Source: CALMEH01 sp964548225 (GTDB lineage: Bacteria > Acidobacteriota > Blastocatellia > Pyrinomonadales > Pyrinomonadaceae). Taken from it: 64,000 bases of DNA. Made by a program: the position numbers and the translations under genes. The notes below the pieces were generated by a model. The model was not told the DNA's origin. It ran no database searches and worked only from the letters and a program-made list of their open reading frames with translations. The stretch spans positions 8,159 to 72,158 of the forward strand of contig CAZJQP010000014.1 in assembly GCA_964548225.1 (NCBI GenBank), in the 5' to 3' direction. Every line of letters begins with the position of its first letter. Position 1 is the stretch's first letter. This document shows, one piece after another, positions 7,082-16,737 of the stretch.

Positions 7082-8731
7082 TTACTTGCGCGGAATTTTT
7101 CCATCCATCATTGCCGTTTGATAAACAAAAGCCGCCATAATTACTGAGGCTTGCTTCATATCGTCCGACTGCAAACGGTCGTAGTTATCTTGGTTTGAAT
7201 GGTGCGTGCGAGCATCATATTCGATTTCGTCTTGAATGAATTGGAAGCCCGGCAAACCGATTCTGTCAAACGATAAATGGTCAGTTCCACCTGTATTGGC
7301 GAGTGTCAAAGTTGACGCGCCCATATCCGCAAAAGGCATCAGCCATTTACGGAAAATCGGAGCAACTGCCGAATTTCCCTGCAAATAAACGCCGCGAATT
7401 TTGCCCGTGCCATTGTCTAAATTATAGTAGGCGGAAAGTTTATCGTAATTTGCAGTTTTGACGATTTCGCCCGGTTGTCCTTGCGTTGTCGCCGGTTTCA
7501 TTTCGCCGAAAACTTGTTTGACGTATTCACGCGAACCGTTCAAGCCTTGTTCTTCGCCAGACCAAAGCGCGACACGAATCGTGCGACGCGGTTTCAGCCC
7601 TGAAGCAATTAAAATCCGTGCGGCTTCCATTGCGACGGCACATCCGGCGGCGTTGTCGGTTGCGCCGGTTGATGAATGCCACGAATCGAGATGTCCGCCA
7701 AGCATTACGATTTCGTCTTTCAAATCTGTTCCCGGAATTTCCGCAATCGTGTTGTAGCCCATCAAATCTTCGTCGTGATATTGCACCTGCAAATCAACCG
7801 TCATCTGAACTTTTTCGCCGAGTTTAATCATTCTGACAAGCCGATTGTAATCTTCGGTTGCCATCGTCATTTGCGGAATCATTTTCGCTTCAGCTTCTTT
7901 TGAGTAAGGCTGTAAGCGGCGAGTCGAACCGAATAATTCCTGCGGAGTCAAATTTGCCGGAATTTCTTGCGCGACCGATGCGCCACTGACAAAAAGTGTG
8001 CCGCCACTGCCGACATTGCTGTTGTCAACAAGCATTGCCGCGCCTTCCTTCATCAGAAAATTCATTTTTTTCGCGGCTTGAACAAATCGTTGCATAAAAC
8101 GATTTATTTGATCTTGGTTCGGCTGTTGTTGCGCCGGACGCTGAACAAGCAAGGGATTTTCGGCGTTTGCCAAAGCTAACAAACTGTCCGCATCGTGGCG
8201 CACCCCCATTCCTTCAAAATCAGCTTTCAGTTCGCGCATTCCCGAAATAAGCACGATTTTGCCTTTTAATTGACCTTTATATTTCTCCATATCGGCATCA
8301 GTTTCGGCTTCGAGATAAACGACATCAGCCGTCGTAACCTGTTTCAAACCGGGCGACCAAGCCTTCGGATAGGCAATCAAAGGAAAAGATTGCGGCGACG
8401 AAATCTGTGCCGAAAATCGCTTCAAAGACCAACCGCGTCCGAATGGTCCCCAAGCAACGAGTTGTGCATTTTGCATTCCCCATTTCGCCATTGTGTCGCG
8501 TGTCCATTCATTTGCACGCTTCATCGAAGGTGAATTTGTAAGTCGCCCGCCGATAACGTCTGTCAGATAAGACAGTGTGTTCATCACCTGCGAACGGTTC
8601 ATTCCTTCGTCTTTAATTTTGTCAATTTCCGCCTTCGGTGCTTCATAAATCTTCGCCATCTGCGCGAAAGCCGAACTCGAAAATACGAAAGCGCACAAAA
8701 CGAATGCGCTTAGAATTTTACGTTTTAACAT
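7082..8731 (-). CDS. exported M28 family zinc metallopeptidase
   Basis: The 549-residue protein has a signal peptide (MLKRKILSAFVLCAFVFSSSAFAQ) and a good ribosome site (AGGAG) upstream. Metal ligands expected for M28 are visible: GGHLDSWH, ATDNAAG, SGEEQG with the catalytic Glu pair, a YNLDNGTG aspartate and THHSNQDNYD near the end. Between the N-terminus and the catalytic core lies a region like a protease-associated insert (KGQLKGKIVLISG). The layout matches carboxypeptidase Q-like aminopeptidases that cleave dipeptides or N-terminal residues outside the cytoplasm. It appears monocistronic. Confidence 0.9.
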   Translation of the reverse strand: MLKRKILSAFVLCAFVFSSSAFAQMAKIYEAPKAEIDKIKDEGMNRSQVMNTLSYLTDVIGGRLTNSPSMKRANEWTRDTMAKWGMQNAQLVAWGPFGRGWSLKRFSAQISSPQSFPLIAYPKAWSPGLKQVTTADVVYLEAETDADMEKYKGQLKGKIVLISGMRELKADFEGMGVRHDADSLLALANAENPLLVQRPAQQQPNQDQINRFMQRFVQAAKKMNFLMKEGAAMLVDNSNVGSGGTLFVSGASVAQEIPANLTPQELFGSTRRLQPYSKEAEAKMIPQMTMATEDYNRLVRMIKLGEKVQMTVDLQVQYHDEDLMGYNTIAEIPGTDLKDEIVMLGGHLDSWHSSTGATDNAAGCAVAMEAARILIASGLKPRRTIRVALWSGEEQGLNGSREYVKQVFGEMKPATTQGQPGEIVKTANYDKLSAYYNLDNGTGKIRGVYLQGNSAVAPIFRKWLMPFADMGASTLTLANTGGTDHLSFDRIGLPGFQFIQDEIEYDARTHHSNQDNYDRLQSDDMKQASVIMAAFVYQTAMMDGKIPRK

Positions 8732-8840
8732 CTATGATTTCTCCTGTAAAAATTTAATTTGAACTACTTTTGGAAAAGATTTAATTTGATTATACAAAAA
8801 TTCGAAAAAAAAGGTTTCAAATCGGTAAAACCGGATTAAT

Positions 8841-9869
8841 TCAATCTTTTTCCAGTTCGGTTAAACGTCTGCTCAAATCGCGCACGGTTTTAGAGATTTC
8901 GCCCAAACGCCGGAATGCAGCGGTAGAACGAAGCCAATCGCGGTTGTCGAAACCGGGAACGCCGGAAATAATTTTGCTGGGTTCGATGTCGTGGCTGGTA
9001 GCAGATTTTGCGGTTAAAACTGCGTCATCGCCGACTTTTAGATGTCCGGCAATGCCGACTTGTCCCGCTAAAATAACTCTTTTTCCGATAAACGAACTCC
9101 CTGCAAGTCCTGTCTGCGAACAAATTAGTGCGTCTTCATCAACCGTGCAGGAATGCCCGATTTGGACGAGATTGTCAATTTTTGCGCCGGTTTTGATTCT
9201 GGTTTCTCCGACAGAAGCGCAATCAATTGCCGTGTTTGCGCCGATTTCTACGTTGTCTTCCAAAACAACGCGCCCGACTTGCGGAATTTTCAGCCATTTT
9301 TTATTTTCGTCTTTCGCGTATCCGAAGCCGTCTGAACCGATGGTCGTGTTGTTGTGAACTGTGCAAAATTCGCCGATTTCACAATTCTCGCGCACTGAAA
9401 CGCCCGAATGAATAACCGAATTTGCACCGATTTTTACGTTGTCGTAAAGTGTGACATTCGGATAAATCTTCACATTTTCGGCGATTTCGCAGTTTTTTCC
9501 GATGACCGCATTCGCCATAATTTCGACATTTTCGGCAATTTTGGCGGTTTCGTGAATCACGGCGTTTTTGTGAATCGAAGGATTGACACGAGTTTCGGGA
9601 TTAAAGATTCTCAACGCCCGTGTGTAAGCCAGATAAGCGTCTTTAGTTCGTAAAACAGCAATGTCTTCGCGTTCGATTTTGGCGTTTTCATTTAAAAAAA
9701 TTGCGCTTGCGCCGGTGTCTTTGACTTGCGGTGTGTATTTGAGATTTGCCAAAAATGTTACGTCGCCGGCACGAGCGATGTCGAGTCCGGCGGCGGAGTT
9801 GATTTCCAAATTCGCGTCGCCACGTTCGATAATCGAAAATGTTTTTTCGGCTAATTCACTTAGTTTCAT
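8841..9869 (-). CDS. lpxD: UDP-3-O-acylglucosamine N-acyltransferase
   Basis: This enzyme adds the second (N-linked) acyl chain in lipid A synthesis. The 342-residue product has the N-terminal uridine-binding domain (MKLSELAEKTF...). A long left-handed beta helix follows with hexapeptide repeats such as NAVIGKNCEIAENVKI and IGANTAIDCASV. The catalytic His region is IGHSCTVDEDALI, and a C-terminal helix ends the protein. I choose the start at 9869; the extra 25 codons up to 9944 are translated heptamer repeat (KPKPKTQ) and are not part of the family. No clear Shine-Dalgarno precedes the ATG; instead a repeat hairpin ends four bases away. Confidence 0.95.
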   Translation of the reverse strand: MKLSELAEKTFSIIERGDANLEINSAAGLDIARAGDVTFLANLKYTPQVKDTGASAIFLNENAKIEREDIAVLRTKDAYLAYTRALRIFNPETRVNPSIHKNAVIHETAKIAENVEIMANAVIGKNCEIAENVKIYPNVTLYDNVKIGANSVIHSGVSVRENCEIGEFCTVHNNTTIGSDGFGYAKDENKKWLKIPQVGRVVLEDNVEIGANTAIDCASVGETRIKTGAKIDNLVQIGHSCTVDEDALICSQTGLAGSSFIGKRVILAGQVGIAGHLKVGDDAVLTAKSATSHDIEPSKIISGVPGFDNRDWLRSTAAFRRLGEISKTVRDLSRRLTELEKD

Positions 9870-9872
9870 AAA

Positions 9873-9952
9873 ATTGGTCGGTGGTCTTTGGGTTTTGGGC
9901 TTCGGTTTTACAAATAAATTCAAAAACCAAAGACCTAAGCTCAAAAACCAAT
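9873..9952. repeat. heptamer-repeat hairpin upstream of lpxD
   Basis: Left arm with 7-bp periodic TTTGGGT/TTTGGGC/TTCGGTT units (9873-9909) pairs with AAAAACC-type units at 9922-9952. It directly abuts the lpxD start codon. Confidence 0.65.
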
Positions 9953-10088
9953 CATAAAATAATGCTTGAAATATCGCGTTTCGATATGTAACACTATTTT
10001 AGACAGACAAAAAATCTTTCGCAAAGTTTCCAATCTTTGTAATCCTATTTTCCCCTAAAAATTTACATCAATTCAGGAGTGGTTTTAT

Positions 10089-10679
10089 ATGAATGAAAAA
10101 GTTTTAAATCAAACGGAAAAGACTGCCGCCATCGAACAGTTTTTAAAATCCGAGCGTCCAACCGACAATAAAATTTTGCCGAAAGCAGGCGCAAACCGTT
10201 GGCATAATTTGATTACGACCAACGCGACAATCGCTATCGGTTCACGGCTTTCAAATCATAAATGCGAAATTTACGCGGGCAATATGTGCGTCCAATTAAA
10301 TGCTAAACGCTTTTGTTATCCCGATTTAGCGATTGTCAGCGGCGAACCGAATTTTACCGACAGCAATTTTGATATTTTGCTAAATCCTTCGATTTTAGTG
10401 GAAATTTTCTCAAATTCGGTTAATTCGTTCGACAAAATGGAACGCCTCGAAAATTTTCTCGCAATGCCAAGCATCCGCGAATGTCTGCTCGTCAAAGAAG
10501 ACGAAATGCGCGTCGAACACTACGCCCGCCAAAACGCCAAACAATGGATTTACCGAATCTACAACGAACGCGACGACGTAATTTCGCTTGATTCGATAAA
10601 CTGCAAAGTTTCGCTCGCCGAAATTTACACACATATTAAATTCAAGGAAGCCGAAATCAGTTCAAAAGCAGTAAATTAA
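10089..10679 (+). CDS. Uma2 family protein (DUF820, PD-(D/E)XK nuclease fold)
   Basis: The 196-residue protein follows a GGAG ribosome site. The family core is recognisable: a conserved RWHN-like segment (ANRWHNLIT), the acidic strand FCYPDLAIVSGEP, the ILVEIFSNSV strand in which Glu is the usual second acidic residue, and a Lys/Arg region near DKMERLENFLAMPSI. Uma2 proteins are abundant in cyanobacteria and acidobacteria and are predicted endonucleases, but their function is unproven. It stands alone, converging with priA. Confidence 0.85.
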   Translation: MNEKVLNQTEKTAAIEQFLKSERPTDNKILPKAGANRWHNLITTNATIAIGSRLSNHKCEIYAGNMCVQLNAKRFCYPDLAIVSGEPNFTDSNFDILLNPSILVEIFSNSVNSFDKMERLENFLAMPSIRECLLVKEDEMRVEHYARQNAKQWIYRIYNERDDVISLDSINCKVSLAEIYTHIKFKEAEISSKAVN

Positions 10680-10730
10680 ATTAGAAGTGAGAAATGAGAA
10701 GTAAAAATTTTCTCATTTCTCACTTCTAAT
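10680..10730. terminator. perfect 21-bp inverted repeat between convergent genes
   Basis: ATTAGAAGTGAGAAATGAGAA (10680-10700) is the exact reverse complement of 10710-10730, with a nine-base loop. The arms are built of 7-bp units (GAGAAGT/GAGAAAT). Its position between two convergent stops suits a bidirectional terminator, but it also belongs to the heptamer repeat family. Confidence 0.5.
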
Positions 10731-10737
10731 TTCCCAT

Positions 10738-13221
10738 TTACAAAAGATTTATCGGGTCAATTTCGACATTCACAATCCGCAAATCGCAAAATTTTTCTTG
10801 CGCTTCGTGAAGTGCGAAATCTAATGTTTCTCGTAATTTGGCGCGATTTCTAGCTTTGATCAAAAGTTGCAAACGAAATTCGTTTTTCAATCTTGCAAGC
10901 GGTGCGGGCGCGACTCCTAAGATGCGGCAATTTCTTTCTTTGTCGGCGCGTAATAAACAATCTTTCAAAATCTGGGCGTTGTCGAAAGCGTAATTGTAAT
11001 TCGGATGTTTTATCAAAATCGAAGCCAATGCGACGAACGGCGGATACGATAGTTTTTGACGAAAAGCGATTTCTTCGGCGTAAAATGCTTCGTAATTTTG
11101 TGTCTGTGCGTGTTTGAGCGCGTAATGTTCGGGATAGTAAGTTTGAATCAAAACGCGACCTTGCAGATTTCCGCGTCCGGCGCGTCCGGCAACTTGCGTT
11201 AATAATTGAAAAGTCCTTTCGGCAGAACGAAAATCGGGCAAAGCAAGTCCGGCATCAACCGAAATCACGCCGACCAAAGTTACATTGTGAAAATCGTGTC
11301 CTTTCGCCAACATCTGCGTTCCGACGAGCATATCAATTTCGCCTTCGCTGAATTTTTCCAGCGTTTTTTCCATCTCTTTGCGTTTTGCCATCGTGTCGCG
11401 GTCAATGCGGGCGATTCGCAATTGGGAAAATTTGCGTTTGAGAATATCTTCGATTTGCTCCGTTCCTTCACCGACAAAATAAAGATATTGGCTTTTGCAT
11501 TTCGGGCAGGTGTGCGGAACTCGTTCGCGGTGATTGCAATAATGGCAAATCAAACGATTTTCGCGGCGGTGAAATGTCAGCGTAATATCGCAATTATTGC
11601 ATCGAATCGTTTCACCGCAGGAACGGCACAAAACAAACTGCGAAAATCCGCGCCGATTGAGCAAAATTATTGATTGTTCGCCTTTCGCATGAGTTTCTTC
11701 GATGGCTTCAACTAAATCATTTGAAAAAACCGCATCTTTTCCCGCTTGCCGAAAAACCTCGCGCATATCAACGATTTCAGCCGATGCAAGCGAACGATTT
11801 CCGATGCGATTCGGCAGACGCAAATATTCGTATTTGCCGATTTGTGAATTGTGATAACTTTCCAGCGCGGGTGTTGCCGACCCCAAAACGACCACAGCGT
11901 TGATAAAATTTGCACGAATAATCGCCACATCGCGCCCGTTATAAAACGGCATTTCGTGTTGACGATATGACGAATCGTGTTCTTCGTCAACAATTATCAA
12001 ACCCAAGTTTTGCAACGGCGCAAAAACCGCTGAGCGCGTTCCGATAACGATTCGCGCTTTGCCCTGCCGAATTCTGCGCCATTCATCAAAGCGTTCTCCG
12101 GCTGAAAGATTTGAATGTAAAATCGCCACTTCATCGCCGAAAACCGAACGCAGACGGCGCGAAAAAACAGGTGTCAGAGCAATTTCGGGAACTAACATCA
12201 AAGAGGACTTTTCGTCTTCGAATGCACGTTTCATCGCCCGAATATAAACTTCCGTCTTGCCGCTTCCGGTTACGCCGTGAAGCAAAAAAGCCTTATATTT
12301 GGCGGATTTCAGCGCATTTTCGATTTCGGTTAAAACGATTGTTTGCTCGCCCGTCAAAGTCAAATTCGTCCGAAAAGGAATCTTCGCGTCTTTCAAAGGG
12401 TCACGCAAAACTTCCTGCACAAAAACTTCCACGAAACCGCGCTTTGCCAGAGTATTTATCGAAGACGCGCCAACATTGGCAAGTTCCAAAAGCTCTGTAA
12501 AAAGCAAATTGCCGTCATTTTCAATCAAAGTTTCAATGATTTTTTGTTGTGATTCGGTTAAAGGTTTGTCATTTGTCTGATGATTTTCGGGCGTGAGCAA
12601 TTTTACGGCTTTGCGACGTTTCGGGCGCACTTGAGCAGAAAGTGTTTTCTGAAAAACTTGTGCCAATTCACTATTTGCAAGCTCGCGCACGGCTCGTGCG
12701 GTTGCTGTTGTGCCGAAATTATTTGCTAATTCTTTCTGTGCGGTTTCGCCGAATTCGACTAAATACCGCAAAATCTGAACTTTCGCGGTTTTCGCAGTCG
12801 AAATTTTTATCAGTTCATCGCGCCCTTTTGCGGTAATCGAAATATATTGTTCGACATTTTGATTAATTCCTGCCGGCAAAGATGCTTTCAAAACTTCGCC
12901 CCAGCTTGATGCGTAATAATCAGCCGTCCATTGGGTAAGTTTGAGAATTTCGCTTGTCAAAAGCGGTTCTTCATCCAATAATTCGATGACTTCTTTTATC
13001 TTATCTTCTTCAATTTCAACATCTTCGCTCAAAGATTCGTGCAAAGCAACGGCATATCCCGTGAGCGTTCTTTTCCCGAATGGAACAAGCAAACGCGCAC
13101 CGATTTTAAGATTCTCGCTCATTCCGAACGGCAGACGATAAGTAAAAGTTTGCCGCAAAGGAATCGGCAAAGCGACTTCGACAAATTGCGCGGAATTGTT
13201 TTGATAATTAGCATTTTTCAT
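10738..13221 (-). CDS. priA: primosomal protein N', replication restart helicase
   Basis: The 827-residue product restarts stalled forks by loading the primosome. It has an N-terminal DNA-binding region (VEVALPIPLRQTFTYRLP), Walker A LLHGVTGSGKTEVY, the DEEHD box with SYRQHEMPFYNGRD, and the helicase motif GSATPALES. The zinc-binding cysteine cluster is CRSCGETIRCNNCD plus CHYCN and CPKC. Motifs VI-like QVAGRAGRG and a C-terminal domain complete the family pattern. Length is slightly above the usual 730-800. The next gene upstream lies about 140 bases away across a repeat hairpin. Confidence 0.96.
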   Translation of the reverse strand: MKNANYQNNSAQFVEVALPIPLRQTFTYRLPFGMSENLKIGARLLVPFGKRTLTGYAVALHESLSEDVEIEEDKIKEVIELLDEEPLLTSEILKLTQWTADYYASSWGEVLKASLPAGINQNVEQYISITAKGRDELIKISTAKTAKVQILRYLVEFGETAQKELANNFGTTATARAVRELANSELAQVFQKTLSAQVRPKRRKAVKLLTPENHQTNDKPLTESQQKIIETLIENDGNLLFTELLELANVGASSINTLAKRGFVEVFVQEVLRDPLKDAKIPFRTNLTLTGEQTIVLTEIENALKSAKYKAFLLHGVTGSGKTEVYIRAMKRAFEDEKSSLMLVPEIALTPVFSRRLRSVFGDEVAILHSNLSAGERFDEWRRIRQGKARIVIGTRSAVFAPLQNLGLIIVDEEHDSSYRQHEMPFYNGRDVAIIRANFINAVVVLGSATPALESYHNSQIGKYEYLRLPNRIGNRSLASAEIVDMREVFRQAGKDAVFSNDLVEAIEETHAKGEQSIILLNRRGFSQFVLCRSCGETIRCNNCDITLTFHRRENRLICHYCNHRERVPHTCPKCKSQYLYFVGEGTEQIEDILKRKFSQLRIARIDRDTMAKRKEMEKTLEKFSEGEIDMLVGTQMLAKGHDFHNVTLVGVISVDAGLALPDFRSAERTFQLLTQVAGRAGRGNLQGRVLIQTYYPEHYALKHAQTQNYEAFYAEEIAFRQKLSYPPFVALASILIKHPNYNYAFDNAQILKDCLLRADKERNCRILGVAPAPLARLKNEFRLQLLIKARNRAKLRETLDFALHEAQEKFCDLRIVNVEIDPINLL

Positions 13222-13263
13222 TTCATTTCCACGCCTGCGAATTCATAAAGCAAAATTTTACTT

Positions 13264-13347
13264 CGGAATAAGTGAAAGGCGAAAAGTGAAAAGTGATAAA
13301 TTTTTCTTAACCTATCACTTTTCACTTTTCACCTTTCACTTATTCCG
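13264..13347. repeat. heptamer-repeat hairpin (34-bp arms, one mismatch)
   Basis: Arms 13264-13297 and 13314-13347 consist of GTGAAAA-type 7-bp units and pair with a single mismatch. It lies upstream of priA and just after the stop of the downstream-transcribed methyltransferase gene. Confidence 0.8.
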
Positions 13348-13362
13348 CATCTATTTCTTCCC

Positions 13363-13944
13363 TCAGACAGTTGACCAAGTAAGCGTAAAAGCAGGCGGAA
13401 GATTGTTGACGATAAGCGGACTTTTTTTCGATTTGCCGTAGCGGTTTCTCATAAATTCACGCAATTTTATCGCCGACGGAAAATAAAATCCGTGAGCATA
13501 TTGAAATGTGCGAAACGTGCAGCCTTTCTGCATAAATTTATCAATTTCGAGCAGAATTTTTTCGCCCGTGTCATTCGGAATTGAAACAAACGGCAGACAG
13601 GAAATAATTGAACTCACTTTTCCCAAGCCGGTTTTTTGATGGATTTTTTCGAGTTCGCAGGCATTTCCGCAAACCATTTTGAGATGCGGAAACTTTGTTT
13701 TTAAGGACTTTACGAGATTCCGATCAAGTTCGATGCCGAGATAAGATTTGTCATTCGGAACAATGTCTTGAATATGTTTCGTTATTGCGCCCGTGCCGAC
13801 TCCAAGTTCGAGAATAATATTGTTTTCATCGGGAGAAATTCCTTCGAGCATTTTCAAGGCAAGGTCGGTCGAAGACGGCGCAATTGAGCCGACTTTTCCC
13901 GGATTTTTCAGAAATGCTTGTAGAAATTGGATGTTTTCGTTCAT
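13363..13944 (-). CDS. phospholipid N-methyltransferase-like SAM-dependent methyltransferase
   Basis: The 193-residue protein starts NIQFLQAFLKNPGKVGSIAPSS, the signature opening of PmtA-like / COG3963 phospholipid methyltransferases. The SAM-binding motif I is ILELGVGTGAIT, motif II acidic LGIELD, and SCLPFVSIP stands where related rRNA dimethylases have NLPY. It may methylate phosphatidylethanolamine or another small or lipid substrate; rRNA adenine dimethylation is less likely because the C-terminal domain is missing. Confidence 0.8.
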   Translation of the reverse strand: MNENIQFLQAFLKNPGKVGSIAPSSTDLALKMLEGISPDENNIILELGVGTGAITKHIQDIVPNDKSYLGIELDRNLVKSLKTKFPHLKMVCGNACELEKIHQKTGLGKVSSIISCLPFVSIPNDTGEKILLEIDKFMQKGCTFRTFQYAHGFYFPSAIKLREFMRNRYGKSKKSPLIVNNLPPAFTLTWSTV

Positions 13945-13959
13945 CTCAAATTTTTATTG

Positions 13960-14048
13960 TCCACAGATAAACAATAGACAAACACAGATTTTTTTACGGA
14001 TTTTCAGACGATTTCGTCATCGAAAACCTATCTGTGTTGCTCTGTGGA
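13960..14048. repeat. interrupted inverted repeat between methyltransferase and topA
   Basis: TCCACAGA...ACACAGAT on the left pairs with ATCTGTGT...TCTGTGGA on the right. It is an intergenic palindrome of unknown role, lying upstream of the methyltransferase start and downstream of topA. Confidence 0.55.
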
Positions 14049-14065
14049 TAAATAAAACTCTTACT

Positions 14066-16630
14066 CTAGTTCGCCGAAATTGAATTTTCAGATTCGGTGT
14101 TTATTGTGTTTTCACCGGCAACGGTAATTTTATAATCGCAACCCTCGTTTTGGCAATAGCGAAACGTGCCGTCTTTTTTCGTGGTTTTCTCAAACGTCAT
14201 TGGCGCACTGCATTTCGGGCAAGGTTCGGCAATCGGTTTATCCCAATAAACTTCATCGCATTTCGGGTAATTTGTGCAGCCGTAAAAGACTTTTCCGCGC
14301 TTTGATTTCTTCACAGCAATTTCGCCTTTGCCGCATTTTGGACAAGTAATTCCGAGTGTTTCGCGTTTGATGTAATCGCATTTCGGATAATTTGAACACG
14401 AAGTAAATTCGCCAAAACGCCCTTGTCTGATAACTAGGTTTGCGCCGTCTTTCGGACAAATTTCGTCCAATTCCACCGGCGGAGCTTTTTGAATAGTCGC
14501 GCCGGATTTTTTATCAATTTTGCGAATATTTTTGCATTCGGGATAACCTGTGCAACCATAAAACGAACCGAACCGCCCTTTTTTCAAAGCCATTTCGCGT
14601 CCACAAAGCTCACACGGCGGAACATTTTCAATTTCGGATTTGGGATTTGCGATTTCGGATTGTTCACCGTTTTCTGCTGACTGCTGACTGCTGACTGCTG
14701 ACTTCTTGCTTCCGACTTCTCTCGTCGTTTTGCATTCAGGATAATTCGAGCAAGCCAAAAATTGTCCGAAACGTCCGAATTTGATAACCATTTGCGAGCC
14801 GCAGTTTTCGCAGATTTCATCGGTCGGAATTGAGGCTTTCTTTTTGTCTTTCAAACCGGCTTCGGCGTTTTTCAAATCAACGGAAAACTTGTCGTAAAAT
14901 CCGCGCATTGCGTCGCGCCAATCTATTTTTCCGGCTTCGATTTCGTCGAGTTGTTGTTCCATTCGCGCCGTATAAGTCGGATTAAAAAGGTCTGTAAAAC
15001 CGGCGACGAGAACGTCATTGACAGTCGTTCCCAAACCTGTCGGATGAAAACGTCCTTCGATGCGTTCGACATATTCGCGGTCTTGAATCGTCGTCATAAT
15101 CGCCGCATAAGTCGAAGGTCGCCCGATGCCTTTTTCTTCCAAAGCCTTAACCAAAGTTGCTTCCGAATAACGCGGCGGAGGTTCGGTAAAATGCTGTTCG
15201 GGCGTGATTTCGTTGAGTTTCAAAACTTCGCCTTTCTCGGTCTTCGGCAAAGCCAATTCCGAATCGTCATCATCAGAACCGACTTCGACTTTTTCGTCGC
15301 GTCCTTCTTGATAAACCTTCAAAAACCCGTCGAATTTCTGCACCGAACCTGTCGCACGAAACGTAAATCTTCCGGCTTTGATGTCAATCGTCGTCTGGTC
15401 AAAAATCGCCGCCGACATTTGCGACGCAACAAATCTTTGCCAAATCAAGCGATAAAGTTTGTATTCATCAGGCGACAGATAATTTTTCAAACTTTCGGGA
15501 GTGCGATTCGCGTCCGTCGGGCGAATTGCCTCGTGCGCGTCCTGTGCGCCTCCTTTCGATTTGTAAAAATTCGGTTTCGCGGGCAGGTAATTTTCGCCAT
15601 AATTTCCGCCGATAAATTCGCGCACTTCCGCCAAAGCTGTGTCGGAAACTCGCGTCGAATCCGAACGCATATAAGTTATCAAACCGACTGCGCCTTCTTT
15701 GCCGAGTTCGATGCCTTCGTAAAGTTTCTGCGCTACCGACATCGTTTTTTTCACTGGAAAACCAAGTTTTCTCGATGCTTCTTGCTGTAATTTTGAAGTG
15801 ATAAACGGTGGAGTCGGATTTCTTTTTCTCTCTTTTGTAGTTACCGAATCAACAACAAAAGTTTCTTTTTCGGCTTCTTCGATGATAGATTTGGCGAGGT
15901 TTTCATCTTTAATATGCGTTTCCGATTTTTTCAAATCTTGGTCAAAACCACTCGTTTTAACCGTCAAATCTTCAATTTTATAAAGCCGCGCATCAAATTT
16001 CGGCGGTAATTTCGCCGAAAGATTTGCCGTAATCGTCCAATATTCCGTCTGAACAAACGCTTCGATTTCTCTTTCTCTGTCAACAACAAGTCGAACAGCA
16101 ACTGTCTGAACTCTGCCCGCTGACAATTTTCCGCCGATGTTTTTCCACAAAATCGGTGAAACTTTGTAACCGACTAATCTGTCCAAAACCCTTCGCGCCT
16201 GCTGTGCGTCAACGAGATTTTGATTGACTTGCTTCGGATGATTAAAGGCTTCCTTAATCGCGTTTTTCGTGATTTCGTTGAACATTACGCGAAAGACTTC
16301 TTTTTTCGGCTTTTTCGGCACAATTTCTTCCGCCAGATGTTGGCAAATCGCTTCGCCTTCACGGTCAGGGTCAGCCGCGAGATAAATTGCTTCCGCTTCC
16401 TTCGCCGCTTTTTTGAGGTCGGAAACGGTTTTTTTATTATTGCGCTTCTTCGTATCAGGAATAACTTCATAAAGCGGCTCGAAATTATTTTCGATGTCCA
16501 CGCCAAGAGATTTCATCGGCAAATCCTTGATATGCCCGATTGACGCGAGAACTTTGTAGTCGCTTCCCAAGTATTTATTAATTGTTTTCGCCTTTGCCGG
16601 CGATTCGACGATAACTAAATTTTTTGCCAT
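14066..16630 (-). CDS. topA: DNA topoisomerase I
   Basis: Type IA topoisomerase relaxing negative supercoils, 854 residues from the ATG at 16630 (MAKNLVIVESPAKAKTI is the Toprim opening; the longer frame to 16663 adds 11 non-family residues). Visible are the Toprim acidic motif AADPDREGEAI, the active-site tyrosine region GLITYMRSDSTRVS, and GIGRPSTYA. Five C-terminal zinc-ribbon modules follow (CENCG, CELCG, CPKDG, CPKCG, CPKCS); the third lacks one cysteine. Between ribbons one and two sits a spacer made of translated heptamer repeats (SAVSSQQSAENGEQ, then IANPKSEIENVP), unlike normal TopA sequence. Confidence 0.96.
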   Translation of the reverse strand: MAKNLVIVESPAKAKTINKYLGSDYKVLASIGHIKDLPMKSLGVDIENNFEPLYEVIPDTKKRNNKKTVSDLKKAAKEAEAIYLAADPDREGEAICQHLAEEIVPKKPKKEVFRVMFNEITKNAIKEAFNHPKQVNQNLVDAQQARRVLDRLVGYKVSPILWKNIGGKLSAGRVQTVAVRLVVDREREIEAFVQTEYWTITANLSAKLPPKFDARLYKIEDLTVKTSGFDQDLKKSETHIKDENLAKSIIEEAEKETFVVDSVTTKERKRNPTPPFITSKLQQEASRKLGFPVKKTMSVAQKLYEGIELGKEGAVGLITYMRSDSTRVSDTALAEVREFIGGNYGENYLPAKPNFYKSKGGAQDAHEAIRPTDANRTPESLKNYLSPDEYKLYRLIWQRFVASQMSAAIFDQTTIDIKAGRFTFRATGSVQKFDGFLKVYQEGRDEKVEVGSDDDDSELALPKTEKGEVLKLNEITPEQHFTEPPPRYSEATLVKALEEKGIGRPSTYAAIMTTIQDREYVERIEGRFHPTGLGTTVNDVLVAGFTDLFNPTYTARMEQQLDEIEAGKIDWRDAMRGFYDKFSVDLKNAEAGLKDKKKASIPTDEICENCGSQMVIKFGRFGQFLACSNYPECKTTREVGSKKSAVSSQQSAENGEQSEIANPKSEIENVPPCELCGREMALKKGRFGSFYGCTGYPECKNIRKIDKKSGATIQKAPPVELDEICPKDGANLVIRQGRFGEFTSCSNYPKCDYIKRETLGITCPKCGKGEIAVKKSKRGKVFYGCTNYPKCDEVYWDKPIAEPCPKCSAPMTFEKTTKKDGTFRYCQNEGCDYKITVAGENTINTESENSISAN
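14627..14712. repeat. heptamer repeats inserted in frame within topA
   Basis: CTGCTGA units (14674-14704) and GGGATTT/GCGATTT/CGGATT units (14633-14662) have a 7-bp period, like the intergenic repeats of this window. They encode a 28-residue linker between zinc ribbons 1 and 2 of TopA and keep the frame. Confidence 0.75.
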
Positions 16631-16737
16631 TTTCTGAAAAAAATATGTCGGACGTTTTTTCACGCACCGACATTTTGACTTCTAACACCTTTGTTTGCCG
16701 CGTGTCAATCCGCAACGGATTTTTATGAGAAATCACT

